From the NCBI RefSeq assembly GCF_000711975.1, contig NZ_JONT01000002.1, forward strand, positions 62,001 to 126,000: 64,000 bases of DNA, given 5' to 3'. The position numbers and the translations under genes are program-made. This stretch comes from Desulfofalx alkaliphila DSM 12257. Lineage in GTDB: Bacteria; Bacillota; Desulfotomaculia; Desulfotomaculales; Desulfohalotomaculaceae. Shown piece by piece: positions 8,032-15,788 of the stretch; the first letter of the stretch is position 1; each line of letters starts with the position of its first letter. The notes beneath the pieces are model-generated. The model saw nothing but the letters and a program-made list of their open reading frames with translations, was not told the origin of the DNA and ran no database searches.

Positions 8032-8927
8032 AAAGCGGAAGTAAACTAGAACAGGTACTCACCGGGGGCCGGTTTGCGGTGACTGCAGAAATAGGCCCAC
8101 CCAAACATGCCAATGCTGAGGGCATTATTAAACACGGCAAGGTGCTTAAGGACTATATTCATGCTGCCAATATCACCGATAACCAAACGGCCATTGCCCG
8201 GCTATCCAGCATTGCCGCCGGTGTGCACCTGCACAACTGTGGCTTGGAACCGGTAATTCAGGTAACCTGCCGGGATAGAAATCGCCTGGCCATACAGAGT
8301 GATTTGCTGGGGGCATATAGTTTAGGTCTGCGCAACGTCTTGTGCTTATCCGGAGACCACCAAAAATTTGGCAATCATCCCCAAAGTAAAAACGTTTTTG
8401 ATATTGATTCCATTCAACTGCTAGATATGGTGCGGGGCATGCGGGATGGTAAAAAGTTTCAGTGTGGGGAGGAAATTAAGCAGCATCATCCAAAATTTTT
8501 TATCGGTGCCGCTGCCAACCCCTTTGCCGACCCCTTTGAGTTTCGGGTGCTGCGACTGGAAAAGAAAATCAATGCCGGAGCCGACTTTATTCAAACCCAG
8601 TGCATCTTTGACATGGAGCGCTTTGAAAAATTTATGGCCATGGTACGCCAACGGGGACTGCACAAAAAAACCTATATCTTAGCAGGGGTTACCCCGTTAA
8701 AATCTGCCCGGGCGGCAAAATTCATGCAGCAGCGGGTGGCAGGGATGCTTGTTCCCGATGAAATAATTGAACGGATGGAAAGGGCCGAAGACCAAAGGGC
8801 TGAAGGGATAAAAATATGCGTAGAGCAAATTAAACATTTGAAAAAGATAGAGGGTGTGGCCGGAGTACACATTATGGCCATCGCCTGGGAGGAAGTCGTG
8901 CCTGAAATAGTAGAAAAAGCGCTGTAA
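8028..8927 (+). CDS. metF: 5,10-methylenetetrahydrofolate reductase
   Basis: This 299-aa protein is a full-length MetF TIM barrel: FAVTAEIGPPKHAN (N-terminal EIxPP), HAANITDNQTA, NVLCLSGDHQ, FIGAAANPFADP, ADFIQTQCIFD and YILAGVTPLKSA. The FAD and folate sites are therefore intact. It reduces methylene-THF to methyl-THF in the methyl branch of the Wood-Ljungdahl pathway. The order hdrCBA-mvhD-metV-metF matches the hexameric complex described from Moorella thermoacetica, where the reductase is proposed to bifurcate electrons from NADH. The operon ends at the terminator just downstream. Confidence 0.95.
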   Translation: MKSGSKLEQVLTGGRFAVTAEIGPPKHANAEGIIKHGKVLKDYIHAANITDNQTAIARLSSIAAGVHLHNCGLEPVIQVTCRDRNRLAIQSDLLGAYSLGLRNVLCLSGDHQKFGNHPQSKNVFDIDSIQLLDMVRGMRDGKKFQCGEEIKQHHPKFFIGAAANPFADPFEFRVLRLEKKINAGADFIQTQCIFDMERFEKFMAMVRQRGLHKKTYILAGVTPLKSARAAKFMQQRVAGMLVPDEIIERMERAEDQRAEGIKICVEQIKHLKKIEGVAGVHIMAIAWEEVVPEIVEKAL

Positions 8928-8933
8928 CAAAGT

Positions 8934-8964
8934 ACCCCTGTTGAGCAATAATAACAGGGGTTTT
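8934..8964 (+). terminator. Rho-independent terminator of the Hdr/Met operon
   Basis: ACCCCTGTT / AACAGGGGT stem with a 10-nt loop followed by TTTT, starting 7 nt after the metF stop. Confidence 0.88.
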
Positions 8965-8992
8965 AAACTTATCTGTTTATGGGGTGAAGCTG

Positions 8993-10132
8993 ATGAAAAT
9001 AGTAATAGCACCTGATTCTTTTAAAGAAAGTTTAACGGCATGGGAAGCTGCCGCCGCCATGGAAAGGGGTTTTCGGGAGGAGCTGCCCGCTGCCGAAATT
9101 GTAAAGGTACCGATGGCAGATGGCGGTGAAGGCACGGTGCAATCACTGGTGGATGCCACCGGTGGTAAAATTCTTAAAAAAGTAGTTACCGGCCCCTTGG
9201 GGCAACCGGTGGAAGCCTTTTACGGCATATTGGGAAGCGGCAAAACAGCGGTGATAGAAATGGCTGCAGCCTCCGGCTTGCACCTGGTACCGGCGGCAAG
9301 GCGCAACCCGCTGGTTACCACCACCTGGGGCACCGGGGAATTGATTTTGGCGGCTTTAGACGAGGGAGTAGAACACATCATCATCGGCATCGGGGGCAGT
9401 GCCACCAACGACGGCGGTGCCGGGATGGCCCAAGCCCTGGGGGTAAAGCTGTTAAACCATGGGGGAAGTGACATCGCTTATGGCGGCGGGGCACTGGCTG
9501 AACTAAGCTCCATTGATATGTCGGTTTTAGATAAGCGCCTAAAGAAGGTAAAACTGGAAGTGGCCTGTGATGTGGACAACCCCTTGGTGGGTCCCAATGG
9601 TGCTTCGGCGGTTTACGGTCCCCAAAAGGGTGCCACTGCTGACATGGTAAACACACTGGATCAAAACCTGACTAACTACGCCAATGTAATAGAAAAACAA
9701 TTGGGTAAAGAGGTGAAAAACCTTCCCGGTGCCGGCGCTGCAGGGGGACTGGGGGCCGGGCTGGTGGCTTTTTTTAACGCCGAGCTTAAAAGAGGGGTGG
9801 AAATTGTTATTGCTGCCACCAACCTAGAAGAAGATGTAAAAGACGCTGCCCTGGTTGTCACCGGGGAAGGTGCCATAAACAAGCAAACAATTCAAGGCAA
9901 AGTCCCCGTGGGGGTGGCTAAGGTGGCTAAAAAATATAAGATTCCGGTAATAGCTATTGCCGGTCTGCTGGCCGAAGACAGCCCTGTGGTGCACCGGCAC
10001 GGCATAGATGCTATCTTTAGTTGTATAAATACTGTTTGCAGCTTAGAAGAGGCTTTGGCCAATGCAGAAGAAAATATCTACCGCTGTGCCAAAAACGTTG
10101 CCGCGGTCTGGAAAATGGGCAAAAGCTTTTAG
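8993..10132 (+). CDS. Glycerate kinase (GarK/GlxK family)
   Basis: About 379 aa, the usual length. Family motifs are IAPDSFKESL at the N-terminus, PMADGGEGT, GIGGSATNDGGAGMAQALG, NPLVGPNGASAVYGPQKG, PGAGAAGGLGAG and VTGEGAINKQT. The enzyme phosphorylates D-glycerate to 2-phosphoglycerate, feeding serine, glyoxylate or glycerate carbon into glycolysis. ATG 8993 was chosen because GGGGTGA lies 6 nt upstream; a GTG at 8984 lies inside that sequence. It stands alone between two terminators. No other glyoxylate-pathway genes are nearby. Confidence 0.93.
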   Translation: MKIVIAPDSFKESLTAWEAAAAMERGFREELPAAEIVKVPMADGGEGTVQSLVDATGGKILKKVVTGPLGQPVEAFYGILGSGKTAVIEMAAASGLHLVPAARRNPLVTTTWGTGELILAALDEGVEHIIIGIGGSATNDGGAGMAQALGVKLLNHGGSDIAYGGGALAELSSIDMSVLDKRLKKVKLEVACDVDNPLVGPNGASAVYGPQKGATADMVNTLDQNLTNYANVIEKQLGKEVKNLPGAGAAGGLGAGLVAFFNAELKRGVEIVIAATNLEEDVKDAALVVTGEGAINKQTIQGKVPVGVAKVAKKYKIPVIAIAGLLAEDSPVVHRHGIDAIFSCINTVCSLEEALANAEENIYRCAKNVAAVWKMGKSF

Positions 10133-10149
10133 AATTTGTTTTTACCTAT

Positions 10150-10180
10150 AAAAAAAGCGACAGGGGCAAGACCCTGTCGC
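10150..10180 (-). terminator. Terminator for the minus-strand small gene
   Basis: GCGACAGGG / CCCTGTCGC, a 9-bp stem. On the minus strand it is followed by a TTTTTTT run (the A run just left of the stem on the plus strand), so it acts mainly leftward. Confidence 0.8.
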
Positions 10181-10196
10181 AAGCCTGCAAGTGCTT

Positions 10197-10355
10197 TTAA
10201 TAATCCCCACCTTTTAAATTCTTACCTATCATATAACCCATATAGCCTACACCCATAATTCCTATCAGGTGAGAAACCCAAAAACCTGTTTTAGGGTAAG
10301 CCCAGGTGGTGCCTTCCAGTGGATAATTATCTTCCTGTTTGCGGTTCAAAAACAA
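10197..10355 (-). CDS. Small membrane protein, about 52 aa
   Basis: No family is recognised. An ATG exists at 10412 but has no ribosome-binding sequence. TTG 10355 follows AAAGGGGGG at good spacing and is preferred. The product has a polar N-terminus (NRKQEDNYP), a PKTGFWVSHLIGIMG segment and one short hydrophobic glycine/tyrosine-rich helix (MGVGYMGYMIG). It probably sits in the membrane with a short loop. A dedicated terminator lies immediately after it. Confidence 0.5.
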   Translation of the reverse strand: MFLNRKQEDNYPLEGTTWAYPKTGFWVSHLIGIMGVGYMGYMIGKNLKGGDY

Positions 10356-10426
10356 TTTTTCAACCCCCCTTTTTAATATGTAGTTTTTGAAAGAGGGAAC
10401 AAAAGTAAACATGTAATATCAAGCAA

Positions 10427-10873
10427 TTATATTTTTTTAACCATTGGGCAGGTATCATCATCTTTGTTTACTTTTACCAGCGGTTTAAAACCTAGTTGAT
10501 GCCAAAAAGGAAGAGTGTTGTGATCCCAGTCTTCCGGATCTATTGTGGCATCAACAGACATAAATTGGCAACCCAGGGATTTGAGTTCATTTTCCAGCAT
10601 GTAATAAACCTTTGTTGCCAGGCCTTTATGTCTCAACTGCCGGGGAATTTGATAATAGGTAATGTTACCTTGTTTTTGAAAACGGTTATTTACTTTAATA
10701 TCGAAAATTAGCAAAAAAACATCTTCGGAATAGTGATCGCTGTTTTTGCTGCTGGTGATAAAAATGCTATTGGGAAATAAAATGTGACGTGCTAAGTGCA
10801 GTTTGATATTTAGTGTTTTTTCTGCAAAATGAAGCACCTTTTTTTGTACTGACAGCGGGATGTCACATGGCAC
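10427..10873 (-). CDS. GNAT-family N-acetyltransferase
   Basis: The 148-aa product has the acetyl-CoA-binding signature RQLRHKGLATKVYYML (R/QxxGxG/A form) and the C-terminal strand-helix pattern LPFWHQLGFKPL typical of GNAT enzymes. The start is GTG 10873, preceded by AGAAGGG at 6-nt spacing. The acceptor substrate cannot be told from sequence. It is monocistronic or transcribed upstream of the 52-aa membrane protein gene. Confidence 0.75.
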   Translation of the reverse strand: MPCDIPLSVQKKVLHFAEKTLNIKLHLARHILFPNSIFITSSKNSDHYSEDVFLLIFDIKVNNRFQKQGNITYYQIPRQLRHKGLATKVYYMLENELKSLGCQFMSVDATIDPEDWDHNTLPFWHQLGFKPLVKVNKDDDTCPMVKKI

Positions 10874-11026
10874 CTTAGACCCTTCTTTCTGCTAATTTAC
10901 ATAAATGCTTCTACTAACAACGATTATTCCCTTCTTTAATTAATACGACAAAAAAACTAGAAATGTAACAATTACCAATTAATTGGCATATTAATACAAA
11001 AATGGAATAAAGGGGGGATTAATTAT

Positions 11027-11449
11027 ATGGATAATGCCCAATGGCTGATGGAGTTTAAAAAACAATATGAAGATAATCAAGGAAAATGGAAAGGTGGCAA
11101 GCCAATGAAAGAGAAAAAGGAAAACTATGGAAAGGCACTGGAGCATTGTAGAAAGAAATTTAAAGAGTGCGCCAAGTATGGTAAAGATGCCGATAAGTGT
11201 CGGGAGTACTATAAAAAAAGATATATGTACTACAAAGGCAAGTTAGAGCAAGGCAAAGGTGGCCCTGTAAAGGATGGGCCGGTTAAGGATGGCCCGCCGA
11301 AAAAGGATGCAGCTAAGCTACCCCCGAAGAAAGAAAAGCCAAAATGCTCACCCTCTAAACCAAGTAAAAAGCGCTGTCCTAAGGCTGAACGTTGTTTGTT
11401 AAAAACTCTCATAAATTTATGTCAAAAACAACAAAAACATAGCTGCTAG
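11027..11449 (+). CDS. Lysine- and cysteine-rich low-complexity protein, 140 aa
   Basis: No family is recognised. A strong ribosome-binding sequence (AAAGGGGGGATTAATTAT) precedes ATG 11027, which supports translation. The N-terminal half (1-75) is very basic and aromatic, with KKYxxY-like units and two Cys-containing helices (ALEHCRKKFKECAKYG, DKCREYYKKRYMYYK). Residues about 82-100 hold tandem GPVKDGPVKDGPPKKD repeats. The C-terminal 40 residues contain five cysteines among lysines (KCSPSK, KKRCPKAERC, NLCQKQ, HSC). There is no signal peptide. A nucleic-acid-binding or sporulation coat-like protein is conceivable, but nothing in the sequence decides it. Confidence 0.6.
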   Translation: MDNAQWLMEFKKQYEDNQGKWKGGKPMKEKKENYGKALEHCRKKFKECAKYGKDADKCREYYKKRYMYYKGKLEQGKGGPVKDGPVKDGPPKKDAAKLPPKKEKPKCSPSKPSKKRCPKAERCLLKTLINLCQKQQKHSC

Positions 11450-11714
11450 CTAATTAGGGGTGCAGGGGTGGACCTTATGGTTCACCCCTGAAACGATGAC
11501 CCAGGTGAACCCCTTGCCGGAGAGTAAAGGCCTTAGCAAGGAAAAATTTCATCCGCAAGGTAATTTTTGCTTGAAATAATTAAAAATAGTTGTGATTATT
11601 AAACACTTACATTATTTAGTCTTTAAGTTATTCAAGAAATAACCAAAAAGCATTTACAAATATTATAAATACATGTAAAATTATATAAACGTATTGGCAA
11701 AAATATTATTTTGA
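11450..11714 (+). other. Intergenic region with hairpins, upstream of the riboswitch
   Basis: A stem AGGGGTG / CACCCCT (11464-11489) lies just after the 140-aa gene, without a T run. Further on, GCAAGG occurs at 11536-11541 and 11555-11560, and AAAAATT (11542-11548) can pair with AATTTTT (11562-11568). The rest (11580-11714) is AT-rich and probably holds the riboswitch promoter. No coding region is supported. Confidence 0.4.
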
Positions 11715-11796
11715 AAATCCGGGCAAAGCGATCGAAAGGTCGTGACGCAAAGCTATGGGCCTAAGGCTATAATGCTATGGTTGCCAGGTTGCTTAA
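11715..11796 (+). promoter_or_regulatory. Cyclic di-GMP-I (GEMM) riboswitch
   Basis: The GEMM-I core is present: GGGCAAAGC, a GAAA tetraloop (11734-11737), GTGACGCAAAGC, then GGGCCTAAGG and ATGGTTGCCAGG. The tetraloop receptor is explicit: CCTAAG (11760-11765) opposite TATGG (11776-11780), which docks the GAAA loop. A downstream terminator follows at 11845 and the next gene starts at 11996. AAATAAGGTGACGTC just after the aptamer could pair with GACGTTTATTT (about 11834-11844), which suggests a competing antiterminator. Whether c-di-GMP turns expression on or off cannot be read with certainty. Confidence 0.92.
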
Positions 11797-11844
11797 ATAA
11801 GGTGACGTCTCTTTTCGCAGAGAGAAGATTTGTGACGTTTATTT

Positions 11845-11888
11845 GGCGACCTGTTTTTTATGTAATTTAACTAGGTCGCCTTTTATTT
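11845..11888 (+). terminator. Riboswitch-controlled intrinsic terminator
   Basis: GGCGACCT (11845-11852) pairs with AGGTCGCC (11873-11880), followed by TTTTATTTTA. It lies between the c-di-GMP aptamer and the start codon at 11996, the usual place for a riboswitch expression platform. Confidence 0.85.
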
Positions 11889-11995
11889 TATCTAAACATT
11901 TTCTGGTATAAAACAAGACTAAAATTTTACCGGTGTCCAAGTTGGACTAGCGTAAGCCAAGCTATTATCATGTTTGCGTTCAGGAGGTGAAAAAC

Positions 11996-12406
11996 ATGTC
12001 TCGCTATACCAGTAAAGATATACAAAAAATTGATGAACTCATACAAAGGGAATACGGCAAAAAAACTGCCTATACAGTGGCATGCCTGGCGGGCAGCAAA
12101 TACAGTGCCTACCTTGTCAGGACCAGGGCCCATAAAATGGGATTTAAGGCTTTGAAAAAGAATGTGGAGTGGTCAAGTCAAGACATAGAGTATATAACCA
12201 AGAATCATCGGAAGCATTCGATGATGCACATGGCAAATTATTTAGACGTAGAAATTGGCTCCATAAAGTCTTTGCTGCTTTCATTGGGACTGGAGGTAAA
12301 GAAGGAGGTAGCGTCCGGAAAAGAAAGACGCTCCTTAAGAATGGCACTGGGTGGGGCTGTGGATGAAATAGATTACCTCCTGGGTTCAAGGTGGGATTTC
12401 CGTTAG
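11996..12406 (+). CDS. Orphan protein controlled by the c-di-GMP riboswitch, 136 aa
   Basis: The start is ATG 11996, preceded by AGGAGGTGAAAAAC. The protein looks like two tandem helix-turn-helix-like repeats: residues 3-50 (TSKDIQKIDELIQREYGKK ... RTRAHKMGF) and 57-102 (SSQDIEYITKNHRKHSMM ... IKSLLLSLGL). Each starts with a ‘(S/T)xxDI’ helix and ends with a recognition-like helix, reminiscent of GcrA/Myb-type or SANT-like folds. No named family is assigned. There is no signal peptide or membrane segment. If it binds DNA, it would be a transcription factor whose level is set by c-di-GMP. It ends before a convergent terminator shared with degU. Confidence 0.7.
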   Translation: MSRYTSKDIQKIDELIQREYGKKTAYTVACLAGSKYSAYLVRTRAHKMGFKALKKNVEWSSQDIEYITKNHRKHSMMHMANYLDVEIGSIKSLLLSLGLEVKKEVASGKERRSLRMALGGAVDEIDYLLGSRWDFR

Positions 12407-12433
12407 TCTGTCCATTGGCTGAAATACAAACCC

Positions 12434-12476
12434 AGCGGCACAACCGGCTAAAAAATCTTTGGTTGGGCCGCTCTTA
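12434..12476. terminator. Convergent terminator between the orphan gene and degU
   Basis: AGCGGCaCAACC pairs with GGTTGgGCCGCT around a 15-nt loop. It sits in the 106-bp gap between two convergent genes. The T run is weak on both sides. Confidence 0.6.
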
Positions 12477-12512
12477 GGTTTATGACCGGTAAAGACCGTG
12501 TGCACCTTTTAT

Positions 12513-13187
12513 TTAATCTTCTACCAAATTATGTTTAATGGCAAAAAGTGCTGCCTGGGTGCGGTCGTTAACCCCTATTTTTTGAAAAATATTGGTGAGG
12601 TGGTTCTTCACAGTCTTTTCGCTTATATAAAGCACATTGGCAATATCTTTGTTGGCCAGGCCTTTGGCCACCTGATGCAGCACATCCAGTTCCCGGTCAG
12701 TTAAGCCGTAATGACGATGTTGTTGATCCCGCTGGTTTGCCAGGCGGTTAAACTCTTGAAATACCTTGGTTGTGAGGGAAGGGGGAATAAAGGATTGCCC
12801 GGCTGCTACACCCCGAATGGTCTTAACTAAGTCGTCGGGGCTGACATCCTTTAACACATAGCCTGAAATACCACAGCGAATTAACTCAAACAAATATTCC
12901 TCTTGATCGTGTATGGTCAGCGCTATAATGCCTATATGGGGTTTTTCTTTTTTAATTACTCTGGTGGCCTCAATGCCATTTACATTGGGCATGTTTATAT
13001 CCATTAAAATAATATCCACATCGATGTTCCGGGCCAGCTCAATGGCCTGGGCACCGTCTGCCGCTTCTCCTACCATTTTGAGATCCGGTTCCATAGAAAT
13101 TATTTTTGCCAGCCCTTCTCTCATCAATATGTGGTCATCTGCTATTATAAACTTAATTACTTTCTTGTTCTTAGCCATCACATCCAT
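12513..13187 (-). CDS. NarL/FixJ-type response regulator, DegU-like
   Basis: The 224-aa product has a receiver domain (IIADDH acid pair, phosphoacceptor Asp in LMDINMP, Thr/Ser in ALTIHD, Lys in GYVLKD) and a C-terminal LuxR helix-turn-helix (LTDRELDVLHQVAKG, NKDIANVLYISEKTVKNHLTNIFQKIG). All phosphorylation residues are present. ATG 13187 follows GGGAGGAGG at good spacing. It lies 21 nt after the DegS-like kinase on the same strand, forming a two-component operon of the DegS/DegU type, which in Bacillus governs exoenzymes, motility and biofilm. The target genes here are unknown. Confidence 0.92.
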   Translation of the reverse strand: MDVMAKNKKVIKFIIADDHILMREGLAKIISMEPDLKMVGEAADGAQAIELARNIDVDIILMDINMPNVNGIEATRVIKKEKPHIGIIALTIHDQEEYLFELIRCGISGYVLKDVSPDDLVKTIRGVAAGQSFIPPSLTTKVFQEFNRLANQRDQQHRHYGLTDRELDVLHQVAKGLANKDIANVLYISEKTVKNHLTNIFQKIGVNDRTQAALFAIKHNLVED

Positions 13188-13208
13188 TAATATCCTCCTC
13201 CCGGGCTC

Positions 13209-14339
13209 TTATATGGGTACAAACAAACTTATCTCTGTGCCCTGACCAGGGGCAGACTTAATATTTAACTTACCCTTTAACAATTGAATGCGCTCTCGCA
13301 TACCGACCAAACCAAAGGCTTCATCTCTTTTTTCAGCCAGTATTCTTTCTTTATCAAAACCTTTGCCGTCATCCCTAATTAAAAGGCTGACTTTCTTAGA
13401 CAAAAATTCTATTTTAATTACCGCTGTTTTAGCACCGGAGTGTTTTTTAATATTGGTTAATGACTCTTGTATTACCCTGAAAAGGGCCACTTCCAGCCAA
13501 TTGTCTAACCGCCTTTCCCGGCCGAATACTGCCAATTCCACATATATACCATACTGTTCATTATACTGCTCTATGTATCTTTTTAAGGCAGGTATAAGTC
13601 CTAAATCGTCCAGGACCATGGGACGAAGATCAAAAATAATCTTTCTTACATCTTGTAAGTTGTTGCGTACCAAGTCTATTAAACTACATAATTCATGCTG
13701 CACCTGGGAGGGGTTTTGCTCCAGTAACTTAAGGCAAAACTCTGCCCGCATTACAATGTTGGCCATGCTTTGGGCCGGACCGTCGTGGATTTCCCGGGCT
13801 ACCCGTTTGCGCTCTTCCTCTTGGGCTCTAATAATAGATAAGCCCAGTTCCTGTATTTGCTGGATGTCACCTATTTTTGCGCTTAGGTCTTCTAGGTCGT
13901 TTGTTAAAAACTTTAAGGCAACACCGATGTTAGAAATCAATTCCTCGGTACGAAGTACGGCCCTTTCTAACATTTTTAACTGCTGTTCTAAATTATCCCG
14001 CTGCTGGCGCAATAATATTTCTTTCTCACGCTGGGCATAGAGCTCGTCTTTTACCCTGTCTGCCCTTTCATAGCATTCCCTAAGCTTATCTTCGCCATAA
14101 AGATGAAAGTTTTGACTTACTTCAGCCAGCTTGTATCTGGCCTTTTCAAATTTTTTTTGTAGTTCATCCACCTTAATAATAATTTCGGTGGTTTCCTCTT
14201 GCACCTTTAACAACTCTATCTTAACCCGGTGGTAATCTTTACGGGCGTCTTCACCGATTTGATATATCTGTTCTTTACTGTTTTCCACTGCCCTAATGGC
14301 CTTTTTTATTACCTCGTCCAGTTGCTTAAGATCTAACAT
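13209..14339 (-). CDS. DegS-like cytoplasmic sensor histidine kinase
   Basis: The 376-aa product has no membrane segment. Residues about 1-170 are one long coiled coil, as in DegS. The HisKA_3 box VAREIHDGPAQSMANIV holds the phosphorylated His. FDLRPMVLDDLGLIPAL and a HATPase domain (NIKKHSGAK, IRDDGKGFD, GLVGMRERIQ) follow. It phosphorylates the adjacent response regulator. No periplasmic sensor is present, so the signal is cytoplasmic. It is the first gene of the pair. Confidence 0.92.
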   Translation of the reverse strand: MLDLKQLDEVIKKAIRAVENSKEQIYQIGEDARKDYHRVKIELLKVQEETTEIIIKVDELQKKFEKARYKLAEVSQNFHLYGEDKLRECYERADRVKDELYAQREKEILLRQQRDNLEQQLKMLERAVLRTEELISNIGVALKFLTNDLEDLSAKIGDIQQIQELGLSIIRAQEEERKRVAREIHDGPAQSMANIVMRAEFCLKLLEQNPSQVQHELCSLIDLVRNNLQDVRKIIFDLRPMVLDDLGLIPALKRYIEQYNEQYGIYVELAVFGRERRLDNWLEVALFRVIQESLTNIKKHSGAKTAVIKIEFLSKKVSLLIRDDGKGFDKERILAEKRDEAFGLVGMRERIQLLKGKLNIKSAPGQGTEISLFVPI

Positions 14340-14463
14340 ATTTTGTTCACCCTTATTTTTGCATAATACAGCCGGCGACTAACTAAGTATTCTATCGTTT
14401 TCTACAAAGTCCTGCCGTTATACCGTTTGCATACTTGTTAATAAAGTTAATTTATTAAAGATT

Positions 14464-14494
14464 AAAAAAACCGGTTACCAAGACCGGCACCGGT
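14464..14494 (-). terminator. Hairpin with T run, minus strand
   Basis: Two copies of the self-complementary ACCGGT (14470-14475 and 14489-14494) form a 6-bp stem, followed on the minus strand by TTTTTTT. It lies downstream of the mrp terminator and upstream of degS, so it is either a second terminator or an attenuator for degS. Confidence 0.55.
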
Positions 14495-14563
14495 GACCCT
14501 GCTACTTTGGTCGTAGTCTTTTTGTGGGCCAAGAATGCTATTTTACTTTCAAAAACACAATAA

Positions 14564-14590
14564 AATACCAGGGCAGCTTGCCCTGGTATT
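14564..14590 (-). terminator. Terminator of mrp
   Basis: AATACCAGGGC / GCCCTGGTATT, an 11-bp perfect stem with a 5-nt loop; on the minus strand TTTATTGTGTTTTT follows. It lies 56 nt after the mrp stop codon. Confidence 0.85.
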
Positions 14591-14645
14591 TGTTAGTTTT
14601 ATTGACAGGAATTTACCCCACCGATAGCGAAAGCTAATATATAAC

Positions 14646-15503
14646 CTATGATACACCACTGTTTAATTGGTTCATCAGCTGTGGAAAGTTTTTAAATGCA
14701 TCGGTTTCGTACTCTTCAATGCGGCCCTTATCACACAAGTCAGCAAATTTACCGTCTATAGGCAGTACAGCCAGCATAGGCAGATTTAACTTATCAGCCG
14801 ATTCTCCGTGACCTTTACCAAATATTTGCGACTCTTCTTTACAGTGGGGACATACGAAGTAGCTCATATTTTCCACCATACCCAGTATTGGTACCGGAGG
14901 TTCTATAAGTTCTACCATGCGTACCGCCTTACGCACCACCATGGAGGCCAAATCCTGTGGAGAAGTAACAATTACCAGTGCGTTTAATGGAATTTGTTGC
15001 ATTACAGTCAGTGGTACATCGCCTGTGCCCGGTGGTAAATCCAGCAGCAAGTAATCCAGTTTACCCCATTCTACATCGGTCCAAAATTGTTTAACTGCAC
15101 CGGCGATAATAGGTCCGCGCCAGATAACAGGATCATCTTCGTTTTCTAAAAGCAGATTTAATGACATAATTTTAATGCCCAGCAAACTGCTTTTGGGTGG
15201 CTCAAAGCCAATGCCTGTACCTTTGCCGGGCCTTTCAACAACACCGAACATTTTGGGGATGCTGGGGCCTGTGATGTCGGCATCCAAAATGCCCACCTTA
15301 TAGCCTTGTTTAGCAAGGCTCACTGCCAACAAAGAGGTAACCGATGACTTACCTACTCCGCCCTTGCCGCTCATGACGGCAATGATGTTTTTGACCATGG
15401 TAGAATCGTTGGCAGCTAACTTTTGCGGTGCGGAACAACTGTCAGGGTTTGAACTGCAGGTTCCCGATTGATTGTCTTTGCATGTGGAACAACTGTTACT
15501 CAT
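14646..15503 (-). CDS. mrp: Mrp/NBP35-family ATP-binding iron-sulfur carrier
   Basis: The 285-aa product has a deviant Walker A MSGKGGVGKSS, DADITGPSIPKMFG, DLPPGTGD and the carrier motif CPHCKEES near residue 220. The N-terminal tail contains CSTCKDNQSGTCSSNPDSC, a cysteine-rich extension typical of Firmicute Mrp proteins. Mrp binds and transfers [4Fe-4S] clusters; this fits a genome full of iron-sulfur enzymes such as the Hdr complex. ATG 15503 is preceded by GGGAGGAAGCACACA. It is transcribed divergently from the dnaD gene. Confidence 0.9.
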   Translation of the reverse strand: MSNSCSTCKDNQSGTCSSNPDSCSAPQKLAANDSTMVKNIIAVMSGKGGVGKSSVTSLLAVSLAKQGYKVGILDADITGPSIPKMFGVVERPGKGTGIGFEPPKSSLLGIKIMSLNLLLENEDDPVIWRGPIIAGAVKQFWTDVEWGKLDYLLLDLPPGTGDVPLTVMQQIPLNALVIVTSPQDLASMVVRKAVRMVELIEPPVPILGMVENMSYFVCPHCKEESQIFGKGHGESADKLNLPMLAVLPIDGKFADLCDKGRIEEYETDAFKNFPQLMNQLNSGVS

Positions 15504-15733
15504 TGTGTGCTTCCTCCCATCTCAAATGAACATTGTTTCATAACCATAATATTACTGCTTGCATTTAATGTCAATATATTTATTAAGATTAATTGGCTGC
15601 TATATTTGATGGTTAGACCGGAGCATTTGGGAGGCATTTTTATGCTAAAGCGGCCTGGGACAGGGAATAAGGGTGAACTGTTGATGTAAACCTGTGTTAA
15701 TATGTTAAAACGGACTTAAGACCTGTGGACAAA

Positions 15734-15767
15734 TTAACCTTAGGTGCCATAAAATATATAAGGTTAA
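15734..15767 (+). promoter_or_regulatory. Inverted repeat just upstream of the dnaD-like gene
   Basis: TTAACCTTA (15734-15742) and TAAGGTTAA (15759-15767) are perfect 9-nt inverted arms with a 16-nt spacer. The right arm ends directly before the ribosome-binding AAGGGGG at about 15771-15777. It could be an operator or an RNA hairpin that modulates translation. Confidence 0.4.
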
Positions 15768-15788
15768 CTTAAGGGGGACGGTGACATC

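Larger units (their letters stand above)
14340..14645. other. Intergenic region between mrp and degS holding two hairpins
   Basis: Two leftward-acting hairpins lie here (separate entries). Between 14340 and 14463 the sequence is AT-rich and presumably contains the degS promoter on the minus strand, but no clean -35/-10 pair was identified. No gene is supported. Confidence 0.4.

Noticed and set aside
11450-11714. A second riboswitch upstream of the c-di-GMP aptamer
   Set aside because: Repeated GCAAGG and hairpins exist, but no known aptamer core was found.
15725-15733. TGTGGACAA, one mismatch from a DnaA box, upstream of the dnaD gene
   Set aside because: A single imperfect copy with no cluster or AT-rich unwinding element; no evidence for an origin.
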